From Pomphorhynchus laevis (lineage: Eukaryota; Acanthocephala; Palaeacanthocephala; Echinorhynchida; Pomphorhynchidae), in assembly GCA_012934845.2 (NCBI GenBank), contig WNNJ02002286.1, positions 1-64,000 on the forward strand: a stretch of DNA of 64,000 nucleotides, given 5' to 3'. A program made the translations under genes and the position numbers. Below the pieces are notes generated by a model. That model searched no databases, was not told the origin of the DNA, and was given only the letters and a program-made list of their open reading frames with translations. Below, in pieces: positions 9,851-21,634 of the stretch. The stretch's first letter is position 1. Each line of letters opens with the position of its first letter.

Positions 9851-9959
9851 ATAGAATGACCTTGATGACCTTTGTAATATCAAGAATAGTCACGTATGTT
9901 ATAACAATCATATATTAGATAAAATTAAGAAAATAAAATAACAAACAATTATAAAAGGA

Positions 9960-11290
9960 AAGATAAAATTAATAAAGATATGTATAAAGAACTTACTAAA
10001 TTAAAGGATAACTATATAATAACAACTATTGATAAAGCTAGTAATAACTTTGTCTTCATATGCAAAAAGCTTTATTATGATATACTAATGAAAGAGGTTC
10101 ATTCTAATGATTTAAATGTAAATCCAACATATGAACGTAGTGAGTTGAGTTTAGAAACAATTATTACAAGTCACTCTTCTATAATGGATAAGAAGGGTAT
10201 AAAAAATGAATTAGATAATAAAACTATACCTATATTGTATTGGAATCCAAAATTACATAAAAATCCAATAAAACCTAGGTTCATATGTAGTGCGTTTAAA
10301 TGTACATTAAAACCACTTTCTGTCTATATGAATAAAATACTCAAAGTAATTAAAGCACATTTTAAAAAATATTGCAAGATAATCGAAATTAATACTGGTA
10401 TAAAACACTATTTCAGTATTAATTCTACAAAAGAATTTTTAGAACAGACAAGGAATAAATTTTCAAAATATAAATACATACGATTTTAGTACGCTTTATA
10501 CAAATCTAGATTAGTAGATATTAAAGAAGCGTTAGTAAAATTAATTAATCTTATATTCGGAAAAAAGATATACATATATATGTTATAATAATTATAACGC
10601 CTATCTAACAAAAATTAAACCATCAATAAATATAAATATATGGATAAAATTGAATTAATAGAATCCTTAAATATTTTGATAAATCAAAATTATTTAAAAG
10701 TAGGGACATCTATATTTAGACAAGTAAAAGGTGTTCCAATGGGTGGTAATAGTAGCCCAATTATAGCTGACTTGTTTTTAAGCTTTAATGAATATGAATT
10801 TGTTCATAACTGTGTAAAAACTAAATCTAAACAATATAAATATATAAAATATATGTTTCGATACATTGATGATAAATGTGTATTTAATTCTAGCAATTTG
10901 TAGTCAATAAGCGAACAAATTTATCCAGGTAGCCTCATTCTTAATAAAACCAATATTAATGATAAAGAAGGTGTATATCTAGATACGAACATTAAATTAA
11001 CATTAACTAAAACTACTATTAATTTATATCGTAAAGATGACATATTTAAATTTACAAGAAACATATTTTTGCATGATCATTCATGCATACCATATAATAT
11101 AAAATATAATACATTAAATAATGAAATTTTAAGAATTGCAACAATATGTAATGATATTGGTTTTCTTTAAAATCATTTAAATAATTTAATAGATACATAT
11201 TTTAAACTAGGTTACTATAAAAATAACATCAAGCAGAAAATAGTAAAATATATAAATCAACACAATAATATTAAAAATTAATTTAAAATC
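9960..11290 (+). pseudogene. Penelope-like reverse transcriptase remnant
   Basis: Very AT-rich coding remnant. 9980-10489 gives 169 residues with IITTIDKASNNFVFICKK and YWNPKLHKNPIKPRF, features of Penelope-like RTs. 10640-10903 gives VKGVPMGGNSSPIIADL and YIDD, the catalytic region. Downstream to about 11290 further pieces resemble the Penelope thumb (FLHDHSCIPYN, then NHLNNLIDTYF). No GIY-YIG endonuclease is visible, either because it was lost or because the family lacks it. Several frame breaks separate the parts. The broad class is fairly safe; the subfamily is not. Confidence 0.6.
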
Positions 11291-11795
11291 TTAGCGGCAA
11301 ATTTTTATGAATGGATAATAAATAATATACTTTGTATTAGAATAAAATACTAGATAAGCAATTTTCATCAGATGAAATACGTCATTAGCCTTTATTTGGC
11401 CATACTGACATGCCGGATCGATGATTAGGGGCCGAAATCTTGATAGCATAGCAGTTCCTACTGATGACCTCTAATCCTTATTCTGATACAACGTCTGTTA
11501 TTTATTAGTCAATTCATAAACAATAACTTTTATTTTATATTTAAATTTTTTATTTTAACTTGATATAAATTATATAAAATATTATAAAAATTATTTATTA
11601 TTTACAATTATTTATTATTTAATTATTAAATTTTGATTTAGCATTATTGTTATTATTTTTTTAATTTTAGAATTATATTAAATGCGCAGACTCAAGTAGC
11701 TAATTTGATTATCTTGCAGTTGAATCTCTTGATTATTGGTTACAGTTATTTTTCTTATTTTTGTTGACTATATTTTAATATATAATAATTAATTT
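11291..11795. other. AT-rich non-coding stretch with a dispersed repeat
   Basis: No frame or RNA gene seen. Positions about 11445-11700 share blocks with 15304-15510 (GTCTGTTATTTATTAGT, then AATTATTAAATTTTG) and, inverted, with 26620-26815. It is probably an old LTR-like or other dispersed repeat with no coding part. Confidence 0.45.
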
Positions 11796-13430
11796 TAGTG
11801 GCAAATGTGTGCCAGCTGCACGCTTACAAGTACACTAACTAACAAAAAAAACAGCAAAACTTATAAAGATAAGTTAATTAAATTGTCTAGATGTAATCGG
11901 ATGTGGCGTTTGAAGCACGGCATTTAGGTTGATTGGCATATATGAATTGGCAGATGATTCCACTAGAGATGAGCAGCAACAAAGTAGGAGTGGAAGTCAA
12001 AATAGATAGAGTAGTTTGGGACATGTAGAATAAAGGAATTACGGAAGCACAAGTAACAGTAAACAGGACGAGAATTTATCAAGAAAAGGAAGGTTGAGAA
12101 ATGAAGGGTTAGGAAAAGCTACAAGGCAGAAAGCAATGAGAGGAAGACGAATTTGAGCACGGCAATAAATGGTAGGCAAATCGAGATACGCAAGATGGTG
12201 GGATGTATGATCAAAACGACGAAGACGGAAGAGAATTCGGATGGCTGCGTTGATGATGCGTTGTTGTGGAAGAAGAGTGGATTTAGGTGAGTTGGAAAAT
12301 AAACTAAGACAGTAATCAAGTCTTGATAAAATAAGAGAAGATATGAGAGTCGAAGGGAAATCGATCAATCTACGAATTTGGCGGAAGTTGAAGATAATCA
12401 AGGTAGATGAGGGTACTCTATCTCTATCGAAAGGTTTTAGAGAAAGTTGGTCGTCGAAATGGAAGGCTATGAAAACGATAGGAAGAAAACGATAGAAAAA
12501 CGAAGTTGTCAACGATAGGAAGAAGTGTATAATTTAATGATACGGAGAGAGGTTCTAAGCCGGGGCGTCGAGGAAGGATCCATATAATTTTAGATTTATT
12601 AGGATTAGGAGTAAGACGAAGAGAAGAAAGATGATTGAAAATTGAGGCAATACAGTTGGAAACAGAAACACTAAGATCATGAATACGATAAGCAGGTGCA
12701 TGAGTATAAATGATAATGTCATCAGCATATTGCATAACATGGAAGCTAAATGTATGAGAAATAGAATGCAAATCACAGAAAGGAAGAGAGAAAAGCATAG
12801 GGCCTAATACGGAGCCTTGTTGAACGCCGTTCGGGATGGAAGAAGTTTGGAAAGAGAAGAGTTAGAACAAACGCGAAATGTACGGTTTGATTTTTATGAA
12901 GAAAATCAAGTTATAAAAGGGTAAGGAGAAGCTATAATCATGACGATGACGATGGAGAAGAATCGAGTGATCGACAATGTCAAAAGATAATGAGATATCA
13001 AGAGCATCTATGACACTACATAATTTTTGGTTGCGCGAGACGAGTAAGTCGTTATAAACTTTAAGGCATGCAATTTCCGTAGAGTGATTAGAGCGAAAAG
13101 CAGCTTAGAAGGAAACAATTTGTATGAAAATAGATTTGCATTAACTTGCTTGAGAACAAGAAGGAGTTTAGAGAGGGTTTGGAGAAGTGAGATAGGACAG
13201 TACGAAAATTGTAGTGAGGAGTAGAGAGATCGCTATTTTAGGTGAGTGCGAACTATGGCGAATTTCAAGTTGGAAGAAAATATGCGGTTGCAGATAGACA
13301 AGTTGAACAATGTGGTTAGGAAAGGTGAGATAGATGAGCAGATATTTTTAAGCAAGTGAGTGGGAATTGGATACGAAGGAGAGGTTTCATTTGGTAATGA
13401 CAGAAGAACCGAAGAAACTTCATCAGACGA
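11796..13430 (-). mobile_element. LINE family A (L2/CR1-like), 5'-truncated copy A1
   Basis: The 3' end is the shared terminal hairpin (11808-11823). Upstream on the minus strand are RT remnants: a frame at 12798-12424 with HVMQYADDIIIYTHAPAYRI and SLRLTPNPNKSKI, then C-terminal pieces 12512-12039. The 5' end breaks off at about 13430 before the endonuclease. Several frameshifts. Confidence 0.7.
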
Positions 13431-13632
13431 ATTTAATTTAATTTTTTATTTTTCTAATTGTTATGTCCCTGCCTCGAGTTTTGCTCTGTTAATGGTCAAT
13501 AAATAATATTATTAAAATTTATCCGAAATCATTTTCTGTATTCTGATACAGAAAATCTGTATCAGAATTAAGATGATGACAATCTGAGAGTATTCAGAAC
13601 GAGGCGGATATAAATTACGAGTTCACAGATCA
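13431..13632. other. Short AT-rich non-coding stretch
   Basis: No coding signal. A small imperfect hairpin (TTTTCTGTATTCTGATACAG and its partner) is at about 13535-13572. Confidence 0.3.
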
Positions 13633-14133
13633 ACTTTTACAAAACCTTATCGAATGTGATGATCGAATCAATGTGTATGAATGAAATCATCACGAGAACA
13701 TATTTACGCAGAGACTCCGTATTGAGCATGACCTTAAAGACCAAACAGAAACAACATTTTCATTAATCGACGAAATATCGAGAAACACATCAGAGTCAAT
13801 GGGCCAGCAAACTAGCTCTGAGAACCGTACAAGATCTGGTCGTATAGTTCGTCAGCAATCACTGCTCGAAATAAAAAACAGGGGTGAATGTCATATTAAA
13901 ATTACAAATAGTAAACATTGTTATCTACTTGTCTATTTGCTTAATAAATAGCTGAATAAAGCTAAGAAACTTATTTGCTTTATATCTACATTTAGCTGAA
14001 TTATATCTCGCATAATACACTACACGCTTAGCACATATATTATAAAAGAGTATTTTCGTATATTTGCTTACGTTGTTGTATCGATATTTATCTTGATCAG
14101 TAGTGGCCATTGAGATAAGGGTAAACTACAACA
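13633..14133 (+). mobile_element. LTR retrotransposon fossil: end of pol plus one LTR
   Basis: 13633-13880 is the tail of a pol-like coding region, followed by a purine-rich stretch and a 245-bp sequence (13889-14133) that begins TGTCATATTA and ends CTACAACA, the TG...CA form of an LTR. Inverted copies lie at 47732-48237 and 54164-54669, so the piece has been copied as part of a larger block. Old and broken, with several breaks. Confidence 0.55.
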
Positions 14134-14324
14134 AATGAAATAATATATAAATAATGTTTTCAAGTTATTCTGATACATCGTTTGTTGTTTATTCGTAAAT
14201 TCATAAAATATCGACTTATATTTTAAATTTCAATTAAGTTTTTAATTATTAATAAATTAATAATAAAATGCATAAAATGCTAGCATCATACGATACATAT
14301 CAAGACAACAACACGTTGAAGTCT

Positions 14325-15128
14325 GTAATAATAATAATAATTTATTTAACGTGGCAAATGCGTGCCAACTGCACGCTTACATGACCACTAACAAACAAAA
14401 AAAGAACATCAAAAGTCAGATAATTAGTTAATTGTTGAAATGGAATTGGATTTGACGTTTGAAGCACGGCATTTATGTTGATAGGCGGATATGAATGGGC
14501 AGATGATTCCACGAGAGAGGAACAGCCACAACGAAGGAGCGGAAGCCAAAAGAGGTAGAGTAGTTTAGGACATGTAAAAGAAGGGAATTACGGAAACGCA
14601 AGGAACAGTACAGAGTACGAGAATTGTCGAGAAAAGGAAGGTTGAGAAATGAAGGGGTATGAGAAGTTATAAGGCGAAAAGCAATGATAAGAAGACGAAT
14701 TTAAACACGACAATAAATGGTAGGCTAATTGAGAGAATCAATGTGGTGTGATTTATGATCAAAACGACTAAGACGGAACAGAACTCGGACGGCTGCGTTG
14801 ATGATGCGTTGTAAATGAATAAGAGTGGATTTAGGTGAGTTGGAAAATAGACTAAGAACACAATCGAGTCTAGAAAAAAGAAGAAAAGATATGAGAGTCA
14901 TACAAGAAGGTAAATCGATCAATCTACGAACTTGACGGATATTGCGGAGTATCAAGGTAGATGATAATAGATAGGTAGATGATAAGACTCTCTGGAGACT
15001 TATCTGGAGACTTACTCCATGGAGACTTATGAGAGTACTACTAGAAAATAAATCGATCAATCTACGAACTTGACGAAGATTGCGGAGTATCAAGGTAGAT
15101 GATAATATACAGGTAGATGATAAGACTC
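14325..15128 (-). mobile_element. LINE family A copy A2, 3' part
   Basis: The 3' tail is an AAT repeat (14325-14343) followed by the terminal hairpin at 14360-14376. Frame 15093-14725 reads the region after the RT palm (SRLDCVLSLFSNSPKSTL, QRIINAAVRVLFRL). A stretch of about 80 bp is duplicated inside it (about 14912-15000 and 15051-15130). The right edge is a head-to-head join to a family B fragment at 15128. Confidence 0.7.
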
Positions 15129-15303
15129 TCTAAGACTCCCTGGCACACTTTTAACTCAATCCTGGCTCGTTCATCTTCGCCGTGCAACATCAATGCCCAT
15201 GATTATTCGCCATTTCTCAAGACTAAAATATCCACGTTGCTCTCTCACACCCCGGTCTCCATCCTATCCCACTCGGACCCGCCTAGCCTCATCCTTCCGG
15301 AAC
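15129..15303 (+). mobile_element. LINE family B fragment B1
   Basis: Plus-strand frame reads KTPWHTFNSILARSSSPCNI and SILSHSDPPSLILPE, the linker between endonuclease and RT of family B (compare 60010-61347). Cut at 15303, where a dispersed AT-rich repeat begins. The same A/B junction occurs at 46735 and 53167 in the opposite orientation. Confidence 0.7.
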
Positions 15304-15748
15304 GTCTGTTATTTATTAGTTAATTCATAAAAGTGACGGTTATTTTAAATTTTAATTTTATTTATTTTAAGTTGATTTAAATTATAAAAAATCTTATAAC
15401 AATTATTTATTTTATTATTTAATTATTAAATTTTGGTTTATCATTATTATGTTTTGTTTATTTTGTAATTATATTAAATACGTAGACTCAGTTAGCTGAT
15501 TTGATTAATTATGACATTATTAACATTACAAATATTAAAATCCTATGTTATCAAATTCTCTTTGTAAGTTCTCGCAGTGAAAATCTTAAATATAAGGAAC
15601 GATGTAGCCTTGAAATTTTCAATTGCATTCCAAACATTCGGCTTTATGTAACAATTTTTAACATAAAATTAATGCTTAAAAAGTTGCAATTAAAAAGCCT
15701 ATTTGATGGTATGTTGTGTTATCATGAGAGCATAAAAACATGATATCT
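15304..15748. other. AT-rich dispersed repeat and unassigned sequence
   Basis: 15304-15510 matches 11495-11700. A frame of 80 codons at 15501-15743 has no recognisable motif and is probably chance in AT-rich DNA. Confidence 0.35.
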
Positions 15749-16774
15749 TAATGTTGAAACCAATTGTTAAGCAAAAGTTATCATAATCTTCAATCCTAAA
15801 CTTCCTGCGTTTCGTGCAATCTAGCATCTTGCGAAGAATAATACCCTCATCAGTCTGAATTTATTTTGCAAGGTTATCAGCAGTTCAATTACTCTAACGG
15901 ACAAGTGAAATATTTTCCAGGTAATTGAATTACACTTTCCTTCTATTACTCAATTCGGAGATTTAAATTTTGAATTAATGCTTGTCTCTATATTTGTGGA
16001 CATTTAGTCTACTATCTAACTACATGTTTTGGTGATGTACTATTATTTTGAATTTTAATTTTGCTAATTTTACTATTTTCTTATTCTTAATCCTCTAATC
16101 GTCAAACATTATGTGTGTGAAACTATTTTTAAGCCAGAAAGAATACCAAAAAGATGTTTTCTACGCTTTTATTTGAAGATATCTTTTATATTTTCTTTAA
16201 AAAAGTATGTCTTACTTTTTCAAACAAATACACATTTTAAGGCATAAAGATTCTGCTTTAACTGTAACAATTGTCTATAATTAATTTCATCGTTCACTTC
16301 TTTCACTCAATATCTAAAATTGGAACATCAAACACTATTCTCCTAACTCCCCAAGGCGAGGACTCATTTTGAAGTATTAAGATCGATTAAACTATATACA
16401 GGATTAATAAATTATAAAATAAAATAAAAATAAAGGATCACAAATGAGCCTTAATGAAAGGAAAAATAAAGAAACAAAAGACACAATTAACAACTACTTG
16501 AGTTTACTAAAATACTTTATGAGCAGCACATGTGAATTAAATTACGCAGTCTTTTTGCTTTGCTATTGAATATTTAAACACAAATGCACGAATGATTAAA
16601 GTTGATTAAAAGAAAATACACTGATGGATCAGACTAGAATATGCTAAAATCTGTACCCTGCTTTTCAATCCACTTTCCGCTCTAATCACTCGACAGAAAT
16701 CGCATGCATAAAAGTGTACCACGACTTACTCATTTCTCGAGACAAGGCTCTATATAGTATTCTCATCTCCCTCG
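15749..16774. repeat. 1,026-bp direct repeat, left copy (D1)
   Basis: Identical to 20609-21634 by eye except for one base (16759 A versus 21619 G). It holds about 900 bp of unassigned AT-rich sequence and, from about 16655, the beginning of a family B RT (RSNHSTEIACIKVYHDLL). In this copy the LINE is cut at 16774; in the right copy it continues. Confidence 0.9.
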
Positions 16775-18240
16775 CTGGGGAAGCATCAACATTTGCCATG
16801 ATGTTCCATATTTTTTCCTGTTTCTGCATTTTTACCGATGACGTTCTGCTGGAATAGAAGCGTTTTGTAGACTGTGATATATATGCTGTTTTGGTTTTAT
16901 TTTGCATCAATACTGCATATGCTAATCAAGTAAGCAATTCCTGATCGACTTTATCTGCTCAAAAATCCTTAGGTTTCGGATCACCTAAATCCAACTTTAG
17001 TATTGTATCCATAGACGGTGGAGGGCTATTGGCAACGATGTTGAACCAGTGTGCAAGATTATGCGATGATTTTGTAGCAGAGATAAAATAATGTTTTTTT
17101 ATTCCTTATACAAGGAGCACTTCCTTAACCACGCTGGGTGATGAAGTCTACGGTTCGAACAGCATGGTGGTGCATTACAAGATATTGGGTGCTCCACAAC
17201 TTTGGAGAATAAGACACTGCAGCTTTTTTCACCCTAACAGGTCGACCCTCAGTGTCCCCATCTGTGGCACTAATTGCATTGTGGGTAGGTCAAGTTATCC
17301 GAACTAATAAAGGTAAATAGTAAATTGCAACCCATAAAAGAATTGCATCTAGAATTTACCAGTAATCTGGCATTATCTTCAGACGTTTGGACAAATGTCA
17401 CGGACATGGGGTCTTGTTCCTTCCCCTAAGAAACGAATATTAAAGAGTTAATATTTCTTTTGTGGATCCATTAAATCTAGCTCCTCAAGGCAGCTTAGTA
17501 AGTTTGCTATTTTTATTGTAGCCAGGATAGGCTTAAATGCGAAAATTTCAACATCCTTTAAAGTACTATGCAATTTTAATATACTCTCGACAGTCGTAAA
17601 TGAGATTATGTAGGAGGATCCTACAGTCTTCGCTAATTTTAATAGAATTCTATCTGCTGAAATTTAATAAATCCGCGAAGAAATGTGTTGAAGTTATCAT
17701 TCGTGGCTGTAGGAGTAATTGGAGAGATGACCATCATTTTGTTGAGTTTATTATAGGAGGACGTTCCTCCAATGTTGTTCAAATAGAAGAACTCATGACA
17801 CTCACCACGTTTAGGGACGACTTTACTTGCTTGATTTTGCATTTTTTCTAGAAATCAAATCAGCTAACTGAGTCTACGTATTTAATATAATTATAAAATA
17901 GACAAAACATAATAATGCAAAATCAAAATTTAATAATGAAATAATAAAATAAATAATTGTTTTAAGTTTTGAAAATAATTGTTTTGAAAACAATTGTTTT
18001 GAATTGCTTTGAACCTCCGACGTGCTCATAACTTCCACTTTTTAGATATTTATATATGAACTGTTTTACCTTTTTAATAATAGACTTTCTAAACAAAATT
18101 ACATGCTTTAAAAAACAAGTTTAAAAGGTTTAGTGAGACTTTCTCTTTTCATATTTTCATCTCCTTATTCAACATGTTTCCCTATAATCTTTACGACATC
18201 ATGTCCATAGCGATTTGAGCCCCCCCCCCGGGTCGCGCCA
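16775..18240. other. Unassigned region with a possible hAT-transposase relic
   Basis: No intact gene. Plus-strand nt about 17369-17410 reads LALSSDVWTNVTDMG, which resembles the LTTDxWTS block of hAT transposases. A minus-strand frame at 17842-17639 and another at 16910-16686 have no motif I recognise. A run of ten C at about 18220-18229 precedes the next element. The hAT idea rests on one short motif. Confidence 0.25.
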
Positions 18241-18244
18241 GCGC

Positions 18245-18615
18245 CCCGTCTTCCGACTGAATTATTCGGGGTTTCTCACCTCCTAAGAGTCAAGTTGAGG
18301 TGGACTGTGATAGGTAGTCTCGAAGATTAGCACGGAGAGTGCTAATCTGTTGAGTTTTTTATTTGTCGCATTGGCGGCATGAATGACCACCACCTGGGAT
18401 TTGGCGGAATTGAGAATAAGATTGAATAGGGATAGCTGGTCTTTTAATCCTAAAAATAAACGAATGATGTTCGAGATTACATCTGTGCACCTGCATCCAG
18501 AGAACAGGACTGTGTATCATCAGCGTATACCACTAGATGTTGATCGTGTTTAAATGCTTTTAAAAGTTCGATGAAGGTAGTAGGATAGGAGAAAGAGGGA
18601 AACTTTGAGGCACAC
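18245..18615 (-). pseudogene. Inverted RT fragment of an R1/I-like LINE
   Basis: Read on the minus strand it gives VPQSFPLSPILL, then HDQHLVVYADDTQSCS, clearly related to GVPQGSPLSPILF and RDQHLVVYADNTT at about 19780-19900 on the plus strand. It keeps the YADD box but has frame breaks. It lies head to head with its relative at 18605. Confidence 0.65.
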
Positions 18616-20481
18616 TGAGCAGTCGCGCCAAAAACAGACCATCTCTCATGACCTAATTCGTTGGCGGATAGAGGAAGATACGTTGCTTAGAAGGAGGTTT
18701 CACTTTGATCCCATTAGAGTGGCTTTCTTTCAGGCGGCTATCCAACTCTTCCCCAGAATTAGTAATGAGAATTTGACCGAATTTAATTCCTTCCTCTCCT
18801 CGCAAGCTACCGCGTTTCTTTCGACTACCTATAAAGGTCATATTTACAATCCCACTCCAACAAAACTCAAGGTTTTGGCTAAAATGCTACGTCTTCCCAA
18901 TGTCTCTGTTTCTGCCAGGCAGGCCATCTCGAATGAATACTGGAGCACTAGATATAGGTTCCAGCTGAGCAGGGATAAGGCGAACATCGCTCACCTTACC
19001 CTTCTCAGTCTTCCTTCTGGAAGATATTCAAGAAGGAGAAGTTTGTCTGTTGGAAGGATAGAGCTTTGGGTTGGATTGGTAGTATAGGCCTTGATAATGT
19101 TTTGAAGGAGTCACTATCCCTACATAATTATGGAGCCACTCAATCTCCCCAACCAATCCCGCCTTGGGGTGACTTCAGGAGCAGGGACTTATCTGTTACA
19201 GATATCCTTAACTCCTGGGGGCCACTTCCGGGCACCTCTAAATCCGTCGCTCCATTATCTTCTCGAGTCTGTCAGCTTTTGACAGCCGATCAAAGAAGAG
19301 AAGTGGCCGTCACAATGCTTTTAGCCTCACCATCCGATGTAGCCGGCATCAATATTAGTCGTAGAATTTTCTTACCAAAGCATAGTCCGGTTTCATGTCC
19401 CAAAGATCTGCGTCCCATTTCGATTCAAAACTCCCTCATATCCATCTACGAAAAAGCGCTTGCGCGTAGAATCCGCGACCATTTAAGTAGGCGTAATTTG
19501 ATCCCACCGAGTTTTCACGGGTTTGTCAAGGGACGCTCGGTTCATTCAGCAATAGGTGAAGTGCATCAGTTTTGTAGGGATAATAGCCATCAACTAGCTG
19601 TGGCTGTTTTCCTTGACTTTTCTGCTGCATTTGACCGCATTTCCATTCCCTTTGTTATCTCCTCTCTCAGGTCACTCGGGTTGCCTGCGAGAATTGTTAA
19701 CAGGGTGGAGATATTACTGTTTACCAAGAGGTTCTACTATGAAGACGACCCTGATGCGTGTCAGTTCTACCCTATTACAGGTGTGCCCCAAGGATCCCCA
19801 CTTTCTCCTATCTTATTTCTTGCTGCCTCCATTGTACTATTCAAGAATTTTAAACGTGATCAACATCTAGTGGTATACGCTGATAATACCACGGCCCTGT
19901 TCTCTGGACGCAGGTGCAAAGATGTCGCTTCGGACATCAGCCGTTTCTTTTTAAGATTAACAGACCAGCTGACCCTATCCAATCTTATTTTAAATTCATC
20001 CAAATCGCAGGTAGTTGTCTTTCATGGCACCCCTGCGACAAAGAAAAAATTAAAGAGACTAGCACTCTCAGCTCTATCTTCTATATTGACTAATCAACCA
20101 CTCCCTACCTTCACAAGTCGAGTAAAATACCTGGGGTTCACTGTTACGGTGAACTGGTCGGCGAAAGCTGACATGGATAGACTTAAACGTATCCTGAAGA
20201 AAGCTAGGTGGGCCCTGAAACGGGCTCAGCATCTGTCGTTGAATGGGAAAACCCAAGTGCGCCTCTGGGGTACTTGGGCTATCTCGGGATTAGTCTTCTT
20301 TTCGAGAGGACGTCCTCCAGAGCAAAGACTAAGGTTTCTCAAGCTCCTCATCTCGCGATTACCGCGCATAGTCCGCCTAGATTGGATTCTTCGGGGGGTG
20401 ATAGACCCCGGGTGGTTCAGTCGAAGAGCGGCGTGTTGGATGTGCTGGAGGGCTCAGATCCCGCTGGACCTGAGGCCGTGA
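18605..20481 (+). pseudogene. R1/I-like LINE reverse transcriptase with altered catalytic box
   Basis: Two frames: 18605-19087 (160 residues, pre-RT region) and 19066-20481 (471 residues, RT). The junction is a frameshift near 19035, since the second frame reads back in sequence through KFVCWKDRALGWIG. RT motifs: DLRPISIQNS, LDFSAAFDRIS (about 19615), GVPQGSPLSPILF (about 19780) and YADN (about 19877). The third position of YADD is aspartate and the last is asparagine, so a metal-binding aspartate is lost and the enzyme should be inactive. No endonuclease is attached. The 3' end passes into non-coding sequence at 20482-20608. Confidence 0.7.
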
Positions 20482-20608
20482 CATCATTATGAAGACTAAA
20501 TGCTATTATGAATTGTCTTATTTGAACTGCATTTGTTTTTTTTTTCTAATGTCTCTTTTCGTTATTTTTTAGTGGTTGTTAGTTATTTAAGAAATTCCTT
20601 ATCTTATC

Positions 20609-21634
20609 TAATGTTGAAACCAATTGTTAAGCAAAAGTTATCATAATCTTCAATCCTAAACTTCCTGCGTTTCGTGCAATCTAGCATCTTGCGAAGAATA
20701 ATACCCTCATCAGTCTGAATTTATTTTGCAAGGTTATCAGCAGTTCAATTACTCTAACGGACAAGTGAAATATTTTCCAGGTAATTGAATTACACTTTCC
20801 TTCTATTACTCAATTCGGAGATTTAAATTTTGAATTAATGCTTGTCTCTATATTTGTGGACATTTAGTCTACTATCTAACTACATGTTTTGGTGATGTAC
20901 TATTATTTTGAATTTTAATTTTGCTAATTTTACTATTTTCTTATTCTTAATCCTCTAATCGTCAAACATTATGTGTGTGAAACTATTTTTAAGCCAGAAA
21001 GAATACCAAAAAGATGTTTTCTACGCTTTTATTTGAAGATATCTTTTATATTTTCTTTAAAAAAGTATGTCTTACTTTTTCAAACAAATACACATTTTAA
21101 GGCATAAAGATTCTGCTTTAACTGTAACAATTGTCTATAATTAATTTCATCGTTCACTTCTTTCACTCAATATCTAAAATTGGAACATCAAACACTATTC
21201 TCCTAACTCCCCAAGGCGAGGACTCATTTTGAAGTATTAAGATCGATTAAACTATATACAGGATTAATAAATTATAAAATAAAATAAAAATAAAGGATCA
21301 CAAATGAGCCTTAATGAAAGGAAAAATAAAGAAACAAAAGACACAATTAACAACTACTTGAGTTTACTAAAATACTTTATGAGCAGCACATGTGAATTAA
21401 ATTACGCAGTCTTTTTGCTTTGCTATTGAATATTTAAACACAAATGCACGAATGATTAAAGTTGATTAAAAGAAAATACACTGATGGATCAGACTAGAAT
21501 ATGCTAAAATCTGTACCCTGCTTTTCAATCCACTTTCCGCTCTAATCACTCGACAGAAATCGCATGCATAAAAGTGTACCACGACTTACTCATTTCTCGA
21601 GACAAGGCTCTATATAGTGTTCTCATCTCCCTCG
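20609..21634. repeat. 1,026-bp direct repeat, right copy (D2)
   Basis: Partner of 15749-16774. Here the family B LINE at its right end continues uninterrupted to 22800, so this is more likely the original location and the left copy the duplicate. Confidence 0.9.

Noticed and set aside
15501-15743. 80-codon frame
   Set aside because: No motif, AT-rich surroundings, and flanked by repeats; probably chance.
17149-17165. GGTTCGAAC resembling a tRNA-type B box, hence a possible SINE
   Set aside because: No A box at the right distance and no A-rich tail or second copy.
18219-18232. Run of C and G as a possible telomere or regulatory tract
   Set aside because: Single short homopolymer at an element boundary; no repeat structure.
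20609-21634. 1-kb direct repeat as LTRs of the element between them
   Set aside because: No TG...CA ends, no 5-bp duplication, and the right copy continues into a truncated LINE.
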